Assembly: GCF_016653635.2 (NCBI RefSeq)
Contig: NZ_CP067420.1
Location: 3,932,001 to 3,996,000 of the forward strand
Source: Skermanella sp. TT6
GTDB taxonomy: Bacteria; Pseudomonadota; Alphaproteobacteria; Azospirillales; Azospirillaceae
DNA: 64,000 nt
Direction: 5' to 3'
How positions within the stretch are numbered: position 1 is the first letter of the stretch; the number at the start of each line of letters is the position of its first letter. The notes beneath the pieces were generated by a model. That model was not told the origin of the DNA. It made no database searches and saw only the letters and a program-made list of their open reading frames with translations. Both the position numbers and the translations under genes were made by a program. Shown piece by piece: positions 17,497 through 26,848 of this stretch.

Positions 17497-18566
17497 GCCG
17501 CGTCCACTCCGTCGATCACCACGCGGTCGACATCGCCGATCGCGGGCTGCACCTCGCCGATCCGGTAGACCGTCTCGCCGGCCTCCGCCAGGATGCGCTG
17601 CGCCTCGCCGGCCTTGTCCGCCGCCGCGATGACGACCATGCCGATGCCGCAGTTGAAGGTGCGCGCCAAGTCGTCGTCGCCGATGACGGCCGACTCAGCC
17701 ATCCAGCGAAACACCGGGAGCAGCGGCCAGGCCGAGGCATCCAGCGAGACGCCGAGGCCTTCGGGCAGCACGCGGGGAATGTTGTCGATCAGGCCGCCGC
17801 CGGTGATGTGGGCCAGCGCCTTCACCGTGCCCGCCCGAACGGCGGCCAGGACCGGCTTGACGTAGATCCGGGTCGGCGTCAGCAGGGCCTCGCCGACGGT
17901 GGTCCCGGGCGCGAACGGCGCCTCGTCCTGGTAGGACAGCCCGGCCTTCTCGACGATCCGGCGCACCAGCGAATAGCCGTTGGAGTGGACGCCGCTCGAC
18001 GCCAGCCCCAGCACCACGTCGCCCGCGGCCACGTCGGCGCCGGTCAGGATCTGCCCGCGCTCGGCCGCCCCAACGGCGAAACCGGCGAGGTCGTAGTCCT
18101 TGCCCGCGTACATGCCCGGCATCTCGGCCGTCTCGCCGCCGATCAGCGCGCACCCGGCCTGCCGGCAGCCTTCGGCGATGCCGGCGACGATATCCCGCCC
18201 GGCCGCCACGTCGAGCTTTCCGGTCGCGAAATAATCGAGGAAGAACAGCGGCTCGGCGCCCTGTACCACGAGGTCGTTGACGCTCATGGCGACCAGGTCG
18301 ATGCCGATCGTGTCGTGCTTGCCGGCCGCGATCGCGATCTTAAGCTTGGTGCCCACGCCGTCGGTGCTGGCGACCAGGATCGGGTCCTTGTAGCCGGCCG
18401 CCTTCAGGTCGAACAGGGCACCGAAACCGCCCAGTCCCGCATCCGCCCCGACCCGGGCCGTAGCCTTCGCCAGCGGCTTGATCGCATCGACGAGGGCAGC
18501 GCCGGCATCGATGTCGACCCCGGCATCCTTATAGGCGTCGCCGGTGTTATTCGGTGTGGTGCTGAT
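17484..18566 (-). CDS. purM: Phosphoribosylformylglycinamidine cyclo-ligase, apparent ATC start
   Basis: Fifth step of purine synthesis (AIR synthetase). The family N-terminus is clearly encoded: [14 protein letters not shown], then [13 protein letters not shown], then [11 protein letters not shown] and the C-terminal domain. Between the upstream in-frame stop (18588-18590) and the conserved GVDIDAG there is no ATG, GTG or TTG. The best start is ATC at 18564-18566, which would give (M)[17 protein letters not shown] lies four bases before it. The first ordinary start, GTG at 18354-18356, would delete about 70 conserved residues. The gene overlaps purN and is divergent from the DUF2066 gene. 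Confidence 0.85.
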   Translation of the reverse strand: MSTTPNNTGDAYKDAGVDIDAGAALVDAIKPLAKATARVGADAGLGGFGALFDLKAAGYKDPILVASTDGVGTKLKIAIAAGKHDTIGIDLVAMSVNDLVVQGAEPLFFLDYFATGKLDVAAGRDIVAGIAEGCRQAGCALIGGETAEMPGMYAGKDYDLAGFAVGAAERGQILTGADVAAGDVVLGLASSGVHSNGYSLVRRIVEKAGLSYQDEAPFAPGTTVGEALLTPTRIYVKPVLAAVRAGTVKALAHITGGGLIDNIPRVLPEGLGVSLDASAWPLLPVFRWMAESAVIGDDDLARTFNCGIGMVVIAAADKAGEAQRILAEAGETVYRIGEVQPAIGDVDRVVIDGVDAAWHG

Positions 18567-18672
18567 GGCGTCCTCGCGTGCGCTGGGTTATAAACCGGGC
18601 CGGTCCCAGGTCATGAACAGCATCACGGGCCGGCATCAAGGGCCGAACATACTCGAAACGGAAGGCTTTGCA

Positions 18673-19932
18673 ATGCTTCACCGCCGTCCGCTGGCATGCC
18701 TGTTCCAGCTAGTCCTCGGCTTCGCGCTGCTGGCTTTTTCCGCCCCGGCGCGGGCGCAGGAAAGCAGCGATATCTTCACCGTGAAGGACGTCGCCGTCGA
18801 CGTCACGGCAGACAATGCCGCGGCGGCGCGCGACCGTGCGATCACCGAGGCGCAGCGCAAGGCGTTCGCCGAACTGTACGGCCGGCTGAGCCCCGTTCCG
18901 GGCGCCCGCGCGCCGGAACTGAGCGACCTGGAGGTGGCAAGGCTGGTGCAGGACTTCGAGGTGCAGCGGGAACGCAGTTCGGCCGTGCGCTACCTGGCGA
19001 CGCTGACCGTACGCTTTCGCCCCGCGAACGTACGGACGCTGCTCCAGGACAAGGGCGCCAGCTACGTCGAGGTCCGCAGCCGGCCCGTGCTGGTGCTGCC
19101 GGTCTACCAGTCGACCGGCAATCCGCCGGTCCTGTGGGAGGACCGCAGCGCCTGGCGCGCCGCGTGGGAGAATTTCCCGCCGCCTCAGGGCATGGTCCCG
19201 ATCGTCGTCCCTTACGGCGAACTGACCGACATCGCCGACGTCAGCGCCGCCACCGCGCTCGAAGGCGATACCGGCGGGTTCAACGCGATCGCGGAGCGCT
19301 ACGGCGCCAGCGACGTGCTGGTGGCCGTGCTGGGGGTTCGCGGAACGGAGCCGGACCCGTCCCAGCCCAACACCGTCAGGCTGACCCGCTACTCGCCGGA
19401 CGGGACGAGACGCAGCGATACCGTCACCGTGCCCGCCGCTCCCGGCCAGACCGTGGACGCCTATCTGGCCGGCGGGGTCGCCGCCGTCGTCCGCTCGCTG
19501 GAGGAGAAGTGGCGGCAGGCCAACACCGTGGCCGCCGGCCCGGAGCAGACCATGCAGGTCGCCGTCCCGATCGCCGGGCTCGACGACTGGGTCCAGACCA
19601 AGCGGCGGCTTTCACAAGTTCCGACCGTGACCAGCGCCGACCTGATGTCGCTGACCCGGTCCGCGGCGCGGGTCGAACTGACCTACCGGGGCTCCCCCGA
19701 GGTGCTGAAGACCGCGCTGTCGCAGCAGGACCTGGAACTGACCGAGGCGGCGCCGCTCGACCAGGGCGCCGCCCAGGCCGGTCTGCCCGCGGTGCCGGCA
19801 ACCGTCGCGGCGCCGGTTTCAGTGATGGGACCGGCCGGGCAGCCGGTCGGCGTCTACCAGCCGGGGCCCGTCTGGCAGCTGCGCTGGTCCGGATCGCGGG
19901 CACCTGGACCGGTCGGCCGAACCTTCCGGTGA
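18673..19932 (+). CDS. DUF2066 domain-containing exported protein
   Basis: A 419-residue protein of unknown function. A signal peptide (MLHRRPLACLFQLVLGF to PARAQ) shows export. The N-terminal half resembles DUF2066 (FTVKDVAVDVTADNAAAARD, AITEAQRKAFAELYGRL). The middle has RPVLVLPVYQSTG, and the C-terminus is Ala/Pro/Gly-rich. The open frame continues upstream, but ATG 18673 sits right at the signal peptide. The next gene begins 19 bases after it, and this gene leads a run with a CDP-alcohol transferase, PerM and HdaA, an order that recurs in alphaproteobacteria. Confidence 0.83.
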   Translation: MLHRRPLACLFQLVLGFALLAFSAPARAQESSDIFTVKDVAVDVTADNAAAARDRAITEAQRKAFAELYGRLSPVPGARAPELSDLEVARLVQDFEVQRERSSAVRYLATLTVRFRPANVRTLLQDKGASYVEVRSRPVLVLPVYQSTGNPPVLWEDRSAWRAAWENFPPPQGMVPIVVPYGELTDIADVSAATALEGDTGGFNAIAERYGASDVLVAVLGVRGTEPDPSQPNTVRLTRYSPDGTRRSDTVTVPAAPGQTVDAYLAGGVAAVVRSLEEKWRQANTVAAGPEQTMQVAVPIAGLDDWVQTKRRLSQVPTVTSADLMSLTRSAARVELTYRGSPEVLKTALSQQDLELTEAAPLDQGAAQAGLPAVPATVAAPVSVMGPAGQPVGVYQPGPVWQLRWSGSRAPGPVGRTFR

Positions 19933-19951
19933 CGGTCCGGGTCCAAGCATC

Positions 19952-20512
19952 ATGAGCATCCCCAACATCATCACCATGGGGCGCCTGCTGTCGGTGCCCC
20001 TGGCGGTGTGGCTCATCCTGGACGGCGAGCTGTTCTGGGCGTTCTGGCTGTTCGTCGCCGCTGGCGTGTCCGACGCTGTGGACGGCTTCATCGCGCGGAC
20101 CTTCCGGGCGCGCACCATGCTGGGCGGCTACCTGGATCCGCTGGCCGACAAGGCGCTGCTGGTCAGCGTCTATCTGGCGCTCGGCCACACCGGCTACCTT
20201 CCCCTTTGGCTTGTGATCCTGGTCGTGTTTCGCGATATCCTGATCGTCGGCGGCGTGCTGCTGCTCTACACGCTCAAGGAGTCGTTCGCGATGCAGCCGT
20301 CCTTCATCAGCAAGGTCAACACGACCATGCAGATCGCCCTGGCCGCCCTCGTCCTGTCCACGTCGGGGCTGGGACTGACCGAGCCGCCGGTGGACCTGGC
20401 CTGGATCACGCCGATCATGACCTGGGTCGTGGCCGTGACCACCACTTGGTCGGGTCTGGGCTACGTGGTGACGGGAAGCCGGCTGCTCAGCCGGCTCGGC
20501 GGCACGAAATGA
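19952..20512 (+). CDS. CDP-alcohol phosphatidyltransferase (PgsA-like)
   Basis: Integral membrane enzyme of 186 residues that joins CDP-diacylglycerol to an alcohol. The catalytic signature is complete: DAVDGFIARTFRARTMLGG then YLDPLADK, i.e. DG-x2-AR-x8-G-x3-D-x3-D. About five hydrophobic segments are present. It begins SIPNIITMGRLLSVPLAVW, like phosphatidylglycerophosphate synthases, but the alcohol cannot be determined. Its stop overlaps the start of the PerM gene (ATGA). Confidence 0.88.
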   Translation: MSIPNIITMGRLLSVPLAVWLILDGELFWAFWLFVAAGVSDAVDGFIARTFRARTMLGGYLDPLADKALLVSVYLALGHTGYLPLWLVILVVFRDILIVGGVLLLYTLKESFAMQPSFISKVNTTMQIALAALVLSTSGLGLTEPPVDLAWITPIMTWVVAVTTTWSGLGYVVTGSRLLSRLGGTK

Positions 20513-21597
20513 GCCGGCGGCGCCAGCGCCGCTTCTGGCTGATCGCGGCGCTCGTCACGATCGCCATGCTCTACGTGCTGCGCGACATGCTGCTTCCCTT
20601 CGTGGCCGGCATGGCGATCGCCTATTTCCTCGACCCGGTCGCCGATCGCTTGGAGCGGATGGGAACGCCGCGCTGGCTCGCGACGACCGGCGTCCTGCTG
20701 TTCTTCCTGTTCTGCCTGATCCTGGCGCTGCTGCTGCTGGTCCCGCTGATCCAGTCGCAGGTGGTCCAGCTGGTCGAGACCTTGCCGCGCATCGTCGCCT
20801 GGGTGAACGATACGGCGATCCCAACCGTCGAGCGCCTGCTGACCCAGCTGTCGCCCGAGGACCTGGAGCGGCTGCGCACCGCCGCCGGCTCCTATGCCGG
20901 GGAGGTGGTCGGCTGGCTCGCCGCCGTCCTGCGGTCGATCGTGACCGGCGGGGTCGCCCTGTTCGACGTGCTGACCCTGCTGTTCATCACGCCCATCGTC
21001 GCCTTCTACCTGCTGCGCGACTGGGACGTGATGATCGGCACCATCCACGGCTGGCTTCCCCGGCAGCATGCCGCGACGGTCCTGGACCAGGTCAACGAGA
21101 TCGACAGGACGCTGGCCGGGTTCGTCCGCGGGCAGGCCACCGTCTGCCTCGTGCTCGGGCTGTTCTACGGGGTCGCCCTGTCGCTTTTCGGGCTGAATTT
21201 CGGCCTGGTGGTCGGGTCGGTCGCCGGGCTGCTGTCGTTCATCCCCTATGTGGGGTCGCTGGTCGGATTCGTATCGAGCGTCGGGATCGCGCTGGTCCAG
21301 TACGACACCTGGACGCCGGTCGCCGTCGTGGTCGCCATCTTCCTGGTCGGGCAGGCCGTGGAGGGCAACTTCCTCACGCCCAAGCTGGTCGGCGACAAGG
21401 TCGGGCTGCACCCGGTCTGGGTGATGTTCGCGCTGCTGGCGGGCGGCAGCCTGTTCGGCTTCGTCGGCGTGCTGATGGCCGTGCCGGTCGCGGCGGTGAT
21501 CGGCGTTCTCACCCGATTCGCGCTCCAGCAGTATCTCTCCAGCTCCTACTATTCGGGTCCGGAGTCCGGAACCGTGGACGAGGCCTGGCGGCCGTGA
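20509..21597 (+). CDS. AI-2E family transporter (PerM/TqsA-like)
   Basis: A 362-residue polytopic membrane protein. An N-terminal helix pair (FWLIAALVTIAMLYVL, PFVAGMAIAYFLDPVADRLE) precedes a long amphipathic stretch and then several C-terminal helices with the family block LSFIPYVGSLVGFV and EGNFLTPKLVG. The family includes PerM and the AI-2 exporter TqsA; substrate is not predictable. ATG 20509 overlaps the previous stop, and its own TGA overlaps the GTG of the next gene. Confidence 0.88.
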   Translation: MSRRRQRRFWLIAALVTIAMLYVLRDMLLPFVAGMAIAYFLDPVADRLERMGTPRWLATTGVLLFFLFCLILALLLLVPLIQSQVVQLVETLPRIVAWVNDTAIPTVERLLTQLSPEDLERLRTAAGSYAGEVVGWLAAVLRSIVTGGVALFDVLTLLFITPIVAFYLLRDWDVMIGTIHGWLPRQHAATVLDQVNEIDRTLAGFVRGQATVCLVLGLFYGVALSLFGLNFGLVVGSVAGLLSFIPYVGSLVGFVSSVGIALVQYDTWTPVAVVVAIFLVGQAVEGNFLTPKLVGDKVGLHPVWVMFALLAGGSLFGFVGVLMAVPVAAVIGVLTRFALQQYLSSSYYSGPESGTVDEAWRP

Positions 21598-22277
21598 CCG
21601 GGACCCCGGCGCAGCTCCCCCTGGATCTGGGCCACCGGCCGGCGATGGGAGCGGACGACTTCCTGGTGGCGCCCAGCAACGAGGCGGCGGTCGCCTGGCT
21701 CGACCTGTGGCCCAACTGGCCGGCGCCCGCGCTGGTGATCTTCGGGCCGGCCGGATGCGGCAAGACCCATCTGGCCCAGGTGTGGCGCGCCCGCACCCAG
21801 GCGCCCCGGGTCGAGCCCGGCGACCTCCGGATCGAGAGCCTGCCGAGACTGCTGGACGAAGCCGCGGCCGTGGTGATCGACAATGCCGACAGGGGCACCG
21901 GCGACGCGCGGACAGAACGCGCGCTGTTCCATCTTTACAATCTGGCGCGGGAAACCGGCGGGCATCTGCTCCTGACATCGGAGTCGGCACCCGCGCACTG
22001 GGGTATCAAGCTGCCGGACTTGCGGTCGCGGTTGATGGCGGCTCCCGCGGTCGCCGTGGGCGCGCCGGACGACGCTCTCCTGGCGGCGATCCTGGTCAAG
22101 CTGTTCGCCGACCGCCAACTCCGCGTCGGCGGCGACGTGATCCGCTTCCTGGTGACCCACATGGAGCGATCGTTCGATGCCGCCCGACGCCTCGTCGCCG
22201 ACCTGGACGCGGCGGCCCTGGCCGCGCGCCGGCGAATCACCGTGCCGCTGGCCCGGCGAGTGCTCGCCAAGTCCTGA
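21594..22277 (+). CDS. hdaA: DnaA regulatory inactivator-like (HdaA) ATPase
   Basis: A 227-residue protein homologous to the AAA+ part of DnaA but lacking its DNA-binding domain IV, which is the layout of Hda/HdaA. It opens with PAQLPLDLGHRPA, resembling the clamp-binding QLxLP/LxL motif, followed by DDFLVAPSNEAAVAW and the Walker A FGPAGCGKTHLAQVW. Such proteins stimulate ATP hydrolysis on DnaA with the sliding clamp. It starts with GTG overlapping the previous gene. The clamp-binding reading is inference. Confidence 0.85.
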   Translation: MTGTPAQLPLDLGHRPAMGADDFLVAPSNEAAVAWLDLWPNWPAPALVIFGPAGCGKTHLAQVWRARTQAPRVEPGDLRIESLPRLLDEAAAVVIDNADRGTGDARTERALFHLYNLARETGGHLLLTSESAPAHWGIKLPDLRSRLMAAPAVAVGAPDDALLAAILVKLFADRQLRVGGDVIRFLVTHMERSFDAARRLVADLDAAALAARRRITVPLARRVLAKS

Positions 22278-22284
22278 CCGGAGG

Positions 22285-23277
22285 CTACTCCGCGGCGTCG
22301 TCGCCCTGCCGCTTCATGACCTCGCGCCATCGGGTGACGTTGCGGTTGTGCTCCGCCAGCGTCTTCGCGAAGGCGTGCCCGCCCGTCCCATCGGCGACGA
22401 AATAGACATAATCATGCTGCTCCGGGTTCATGACGGCCTCCAGCGAGGCCTTGCCCGGATTGGCGATCGGCGACGGCGGCAGGCCGTCCACCACGTAGGT
22501 GTTATAAGGCGATTCGACCTTCCAGTCGGCCCGCGTCAGCGCGCGCCCGAGGGTCCCGTCGCCCTGGGTCAGCGCATAGACCACCGTGGGATCGGACTGG
22601 AGCCGCATGTTGGCAAGCAACCGGTTGACGAAGACGCCGGCGACCCTGGCCCGCTCCTGCGGCACGCTCGTCTCCTTCTCGACGATCGACGCCAGGACCA
22701 GCGCCTGCTCGGGGCTGTCCAGGGGCAGCGACAGGGAGCGTTTGTCCCACGCCGCCTTCAAGGCCGATTGCATGGCGGTCTGCATCCGCTTCAGCATGTC
22801 GGCGCGGCCGTCGCCCCAGGAGTAATGGTATGTTTCCGGCAGCAGGGTGCCCTCCGCCGGATCGGACGTGATCTCGCCGGAAAGCGACGGATCGTCGCGC
22901 AGCAGGGTCACCACCTGCGACGAGGTCAGACCCTCGGGCACCGTAAAGCGCCGGACCACTGTCTTGCCGCTCTGCAGGATGCGCAGGGCTTCGGCGATGC
23001 TGACATGGGCGGGAAAGGCGTATTCACCGGCCTTCAAGGCCCGGTTGGCGCCCGTGATCTTGGCGGCGGCCACGAAGGCCAGCGGCGTATCCACGACGCC
23101 GGCCTCGGTCAGGGATGCGCTGATCGCATCCAGTCCGCTGCCGCGCGGGATCACGACGGCGCTGTCGGCCTCGAGGGGCCCAGCGCGATTGACGAGGTGG
23201 AAACCCCACAGCGCCGCGCCGGCGACCATGCCGATGACGACGACCGCCGCGATCGCGACCCGGCCGGCAAGACGCAT
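22285..23277 (-). CDS. mltG: Endolytic murein transglycosylase
   Basis: Membrane-anchored lytic transglycosylase that cuts nascent glycan strands. One N-terminal membrane helix (VAIAAVVVIGMVAGAALW) is followed by the YceG/MltG domain. Visible blocks are LLPETYHYSWG, LASIVEKETSVPQERARVAGVFVNRL with the catalytic Glu, and YNTYVVDGLPPSPIANPG. The length of 330 residues is normal. It lies immediately downstream of fabF on the same strand, a conserved neighbourhood in proteobacteria. Confidence 0.95.
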   Translation of the reverse strand: MRLAGRVAIAAVVVIGMVAGAALWGFHLVNRAGPLEADSAVVIPRGSGLDAISASLTEAGVVDTPLAFVAAAKITGANRALKAGEYAFPAHVSIAEALRILQSGKTVVRRFTVPEGLTSSQVVTLLRDDPSLSGEITSDPAEGTLLPETYHYSWGDGRADMLKRMQTAMQSALKAAWDKRSLSLPLDSPEQALVLASIVEKETSVPQERARVAGVFVNRLLANMRLQSDPTVVYALTQGDGTLGRALTRADWKVESPYNTYVVDGLPPSPIANPGKASLEAVMNPEQHDYVYFVADGTGGHAFAKTLAEHNRNVTRWREVMKRQGDDAAE

Positions 23278-23284
23278 GGCAAAC

Positions 23285-24550
23285 CTACTTGTATTCCTTG
23301 AAGACCAGGGAGGCGTTGGTGCCGCCGAACCCGAAGGAATTCGACAAGGCTGCCTTCACCCGCTTCTCCTTGGCCTGCTTCGGCACCAGGTCGACGCCGA
23401 GGCAGCTGTCGGACGGGTCTTCCAGGTTCAGCGTCGGCGGGACCACGCCGTCGTTGATCGCCTTGATCGAGAAGATCGCCTCGACAGCGCCGGCGGCGCC
23501 CAGCAGGTGGCCGATCGCCGACTTGGTGGACGACATCGAGACCGTCTCGATCGCGGGGCCGAACAGCCGCTTGACCGCGCCCAGTTCGATCTCGTCGCCG
23601 AGCGGCGTGGAGGTGCCGTGGGCATTGACGTAATCGATCTCGGACGGATCGATGCCGGCGCGCTTGAGCGCGTTCCGCATCGACCGGAAGCCGCCGTTGC
23701 CGTCCTCCGGCGGGGAGGTGATGTGGTAGGCGTCGCCCGACAGGCCGTAGCCGGTCACCTCGGCATAGATCTTGGCGCCGCGCCGCTTGGCGTGCTCCAG
23801 CTCCTCGAGCACGAGGACGCCGGCGCCCTCGCCCATCACGAAGCCGTCGCGGCCCTTGTCGTAGGGGCGCGACGCTTCCGTCGGGCGGTCGTTGTAGCCG
23901 GTCGACAGCGCGCGGGCCGCCGCGAAGCCGGCGATCCCGAGTCGGCTGACCGCCGCCTCGGTGCCGCCTGCCAGCATGACGTCGGCGTCTTCCCACATGA
24001 TCAGGCGCGCGGCGTCGCCGATGGCGTGCGCGCCGGTCGAGCAGGCGGTGACGGCCGAATGGTTAGGGCCCTTGAAGCCGTACATGATCGAGACGTGGCC
24101 GGAGGCCAGGTTGATCAGGCTGGCGGGGATGAAGAAGGGGGAGATCCGGCGCGGCCCCTTCTCGTGAAGGGTGATGGACCCGTCATAGATGCCGATCAGG
24201 CCGCCGATGCCGGACCCGATCATGACGCCGGTGGCCTCGCGCTGCTCGTCGGTCTGCGGCTGCCAGCCGCTGTCGGCGACGGCTTCGCGGGCGGCGGCGA
24301 TCGCCAGGACGATGAACTCGTCCATCTTGCGCTGGTCCTTGGACGACACGTGGTCGTCCGCGTTGAACAGACCCTCGGCGGTCGGTCCGCGCGGCACCTG
24401 CCCGGCGATCTTGGCCGGCAGGTCGGAAACGTCGAAAGACGTGATGGCGCGCAGGCCGGACTCGCCCTTGATGAGACGTTCCCAGTTGTTCTGAACGCCG
24501 ACCCCGAGGGGCGACACCATCCCGAGACCGGTTACGACGACACGTCTCAT
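23285..24550 (-). CDS. fabF: Beta-ketoacyl-ACP synthase II
   Basis: Elongating condensing enzyme of type II fatty-acid synthesis. ATG 24550 gives 421 residues starting MRRVVVTGLGMVSPLG. The catalytic triad is intact: C170 in VTACSTGAHA, H311 in VNAHGTSTPLGD and H348 in KSAIGHLLGAAG. It is downstream of acpP, with a 9-bp hairpin in the 122-base gap, and is followed by mltG eight bases later. The open frame upstream of 24550 shows no similarity. Confidence 0.97.
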   Translation of the reverse strand: MRRVVVTGLGMVSPLGVGVQNNWERLIKGESGLRAITSFDVSDLPAKIAGQVPRGPTAEGLFNADDHVSSKDQRKMDEFIVLAIAAAREAVADSGWQPQTDEQREATGVMIGSGIGGLIGIYDGSITLHEKGPRRISPFFIPASLINLASGHVSIMYGFKGPNHSAVTACSTGAHAIGDAARLIMWEDADVMLAGGTEAAVSRLGIAGFAAARALSTGYNDRPTEASRPYDKGRDGFVMGEGAGVLVLEELEHAKRRGAKIYAEVTGYGLSGDAYHITSPPEDGNGGFRSMRNALKRAGIDPSEIDYVNAHGTSTPLGDEIELGAVKRLFGPAIETVSMSSTKSAIGHLLGAAGAVEAIFSIKAINDGVVPPTLNLEDPSDSCLGVDLVPKQAKEKRVKAALSNSFGFGGTNASLVFKEYK

Positions 24551-24628
24551 GATCAATCCTGAACTGCTCGTGGCTTGGAAAGCCGATGCCTCGGCAAGGC
24601 CGGGGGATGAACGGCGGGGGCTTCGGTC

Positions 24629-24649
24629 GGCCAGGTCTCCGACCTGGCC
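24629..24649 (-). terminator. Hairpin in acpP-fabF intergenic region
   Basis: Perfect 9-bp inverted repeat (24629-24637 with 24641-24649, loop of three bases) just after the acpP stop. No U-run follows, so partial termination or mRNA processing/stabilisation is more likely than full termination. Such a site would favour acpP over fabF. Confidence 0.45.
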
Positions 24650-24672
24650 GTGCCCCTGCTCAGTACCGGGGC

Positions 24673-24912
24673 TCAGGCCGCGGCATTCGCCTTGATGAAA
24701 TCGATCGCGTCCTTGACGGTCAGGATCTTTTCGGCGGCGTCGTCGGGGATCTCGCACCCGAACTCCTCTTCGAACGCCATGACCAGCTCGACCGTGTCCA
24801 GGCTGTCGGCGCCCAGATCGTCGATGAAGCTGGCATTCTCGGTGACCTTGGACTCTTCGACGCCCAAGTGTTCGATGACGATCTTCTTCACGCGATCGGC
24901 GATGTCACTCAT
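24673..24912 (-). CDS. acpP: Acyl carrier protein
   Basis: Small acidic carrier of acyl chains, 79 residues. The phosphopantetheine attachment Ser is S37 in [10 protein letters not shown]. The sequence [20 protein letters not shown] is the typical first helix. It sits between fabG (upstream, 177 bases) and fabF. Its own promoter seems to lie just upstream, as expected for a very abundant protein. Confidence 0.97.
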   Translation of the reverse strand: MSDIADRVKKIVIEHLGVEESKVTENASFIDDLGADSLDTVELVMAFEEEFGCEIPDDAAEKILTVKDAIDFIKANAAA

Positions 24913-24974
24913 CTTTACAAACCTTCCCAAATCTTTCGTTTGATTGGGGTGAGCCCCGACGTCTGGACACCAGA

Positions 24975-25002
24975 TATTATCGGCCCAACCCGTTAGTGTC
25001 GG
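24975..25002 (-). promoter_or_regulatory. Possible acpP promoter
   Basis: On the minus strand CCGACA (24997-25002) and ATAATA (24975-24980) are 16 bases apart and about 65 bases before the acpP start. The -35 is imperfect. Confidence 0.38.
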
Positions 25003-25089
25003 CCCCATGAAAAGTGCCGTCACATAACACACTTGAACGGGGTTGACCAGCGTCCCCGCTGGCAACCGGTGCGGCCCCGCCATGTTCCC

Positions 25090-25827
25090 CTAGATCATGG
25101 CCATGCCGCCGTTGATATGCAATGTCTGCCCCGTGACGTAGCCGGCCTGCTCGCTGGCCAGGTAGACGACGCCGGCGGCGATGTCGCCCGGATCGCCCAG
25201 CCGGCCGGCCGGAACGGCGCCCGTCAGCTTCTGCTTCTGCTCGTCGGGCAGCACGTCGGTCATCGCGGTCGCGATGAAGCCCGGGGCCACGCAGTTGACG
25301 GTGATGTTGCGCGACGCGACCTCGGCGGCCAGCGCCTTGGACATGCCGATCATGCCGGCCTTGCTGGCCGCATAGTTGGCCTGCCCCGGGTTGCCGGTGA
25401 CGCCGACGATCGAGGTGATCCCGATGATGCGGCCCCAGCGGCGCTTCATCATGCCGCGCAGGACGGCGCGCGACAGCCGGAAGCTTGCCGTCAGGTTGAC
25501 GTCCAGCACCAGCTGCCATTCCTCGTCCTTCATCCGCATGGCCAGGCCGTCGCGGGTCAGTCCCGCATTGTTGACCAGGATGTCGACCTGCCCCATGGCG
25601 GTCTCGGCGTTCTTGACCAGCGCCTCGGTGGCCGCGGTGTCGCCGAGGTTGGCCGGCACCACGAAGGCCCGCCCGCCCAGCTCCGCCGCCAGCGCTTCCA
25701 GCGCCTCGACCTTGGTGCCGGACAGGGCGACCGACGCCCCCTGGGCATGCAGGGCCCGCGCGATGGCGGCCCCGATTCCGCCGGAAGCGCCGGTCACCAG
25801 CGCGGATTTACCCGTCAGATCGAACAT
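25090..25827 (-). CDS. fabG: 3-oxoacyl-ACP reductase
   Basis: NADPH-dependent reductase of the fatty-acid cycle, 245 residues. The cofactor motif is TGASGGIGAAIAR; NNAG, the Ser in ITSIVGVTGNPGQ, and the Tyr/Lys pair in NYAASKAGMIG are all present. The C-terminus CVAPGFIATAMTDVL and YVTGQTLHINGGMAMI is typical of FabG. It lies between fabD (54 bases upstream) and acpP on the same strand. Confidence 0.95.
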   Translation of the reverse strand: MFDLTGKSALVTGASGGIGAAIARALHAQGASVALSGTKVEALEALAAELGGRAFVVPANLGDTAATEALVKNAETAMGQVDILVNNAGLTRDGLAMRMKDEEWQLVLDVNLTASFRLSRAVLRGMMKRRWGRIIGITSIVGVTGNPGQANYAASKAGMIGMSKALAAEVASRNITVNCVAPGFIATAMTDVLPDEQKQKLTGAVPAGRLGDPGDIAAGVVYLASEQAGYVTGQTLHINGGMAMI

Positions 25828-25881
25828 CGATGGCCTCGAAGTTAACGTGCGGCACGAAGCGGCGATAGGAGTTGAAGGACC

Positions 25882-26826
25882 TTAGGACACGGTCTTGATG
25901 AAGGTCTCGATGTCGGCCGGCCCCTGGACCGACAGGCCGGAGACTTCCCGGTCGATGCGCTTGGCGAGGCCGCTCAGCACCTTGCCCGAACCCAGCTCGA
26001 CCAGCGTATCGACCCCCTGCCCCTTCATGAACAGGACGCTCTCGCGCCAGCGCACCAGGCCGGTCACCTGGTCGACCAGCAGGCGCCGGATCTGGTCGGG
26101 GCCGACCACCGCCTCGGCCGTCACGTTGGCGACGACGGGGACCACCGGGCCGCGCAGCTCGACGTTGGCGAGCGCCTCCGCCATGGCCTCGGCGGCCGGC
26201 GCCATCAGCTCGCAGTGGAACGGCGCGCTGACCGGCAGCAGGATGGACCGCTTGGCACCCCGGCCCGCCGCGATCGAGATCGCCCGCTCGACCGCCGCGC
26301 GGTGGCCGCTGACGACGACCTGTCCGGGAGCGTTGTCGTTGGCCGCGGAACAGACCTCGCCCTGCGCCGCCTCGGCCGCGACTTCCTGCGCCGCGGCGAG
26401 ATCGAGGCCGAGCAGCGCCGCCATGGCGCCCTCGCCCACCGGCACGGCCTTCTGCATGGCCTGGCCGCGCAGCTTCAGCAGGCGCGCGGTATCGGGGAGG
26501 CTGAAGGTGCCAGCGGCAGCCAGCGCCGAGTATTCGCCGAGCGAGTGGCCGGCGACGAAGGCCGCGTGCTTGTGCAGTTCGACCCCGCCTTCGCGTTCCA
26601 GCACGCGCAGGACGGCCATGCTGACCGCCATCAGCGCCGGCTGCGCGTTCTCGGTCAGGGTCAGGTCGCCCTCGGGGCCGTCGAACATCAGGCGGGACAG
26701 GTTCTGTTGCAGCGCCTCGTCCACCTCCTCGAAGGTGTGACGGGCGACCGGGAAGGCATCGGCCAGTTCCCGGCCCATGCCGACCGCCTGACTGCCCTGG
26801 CCCGGAAAGACGAATGCGCGCGTCAT
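25882..26826 (-). CDS. fabD: Malonyl-CoA:ACP transacylase
   Basis: Loads malonyl onto ACP. ATG 26826 gives 314 residues starting MTRAFVFPGQGSQAVGMG; a GTG directly before it (26829) is less likely. The nucleophile S95 is in GHSLGEYSALAAAG, and the arginine/histidine context PVSAPFHCELM is normal. It is the first gene of the fabD-fabG-acpP-fabF-mltG run, with a good promoter and a leader hairpin upstream. Confidence 0.96.
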   Translation of the reverse strand: MTRAFVFPGQGSQAVGMGRELADAFPVARHTFEEVDEALQQNLSRLMFDGPEGDLTLTENAQPALMAVSMAVLRVLEREGGVELHKHAAFVAGHSLGEYSALAAAGTFSLPDTARLLKLRGQAMQKAVPVGEGAMAALLGLDLAAAQEVAAEAAQGEVCSAANDNAPGQVVVSGHRAAVERAISIAAGRGAKRSILLPVSAPFHCELMAPAAEAMAEALANVELRGPVVPVVANVTAEAVVGPDQIRRLLVDQVTGLVRWRESVLFMKGQGVDTLVELGSGKVLSGLAKRIDREVSGLSVQGPADIETFIKTVS

Positions 26827-26848
26827 CACTGTACCCGTATAATTGAAA

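Noticed and set aside
17484-18356. purM starting at GTG 18356
   Set aside because: This would delete about 70 conserved N-terminal residues that are encoded in frame upstream.
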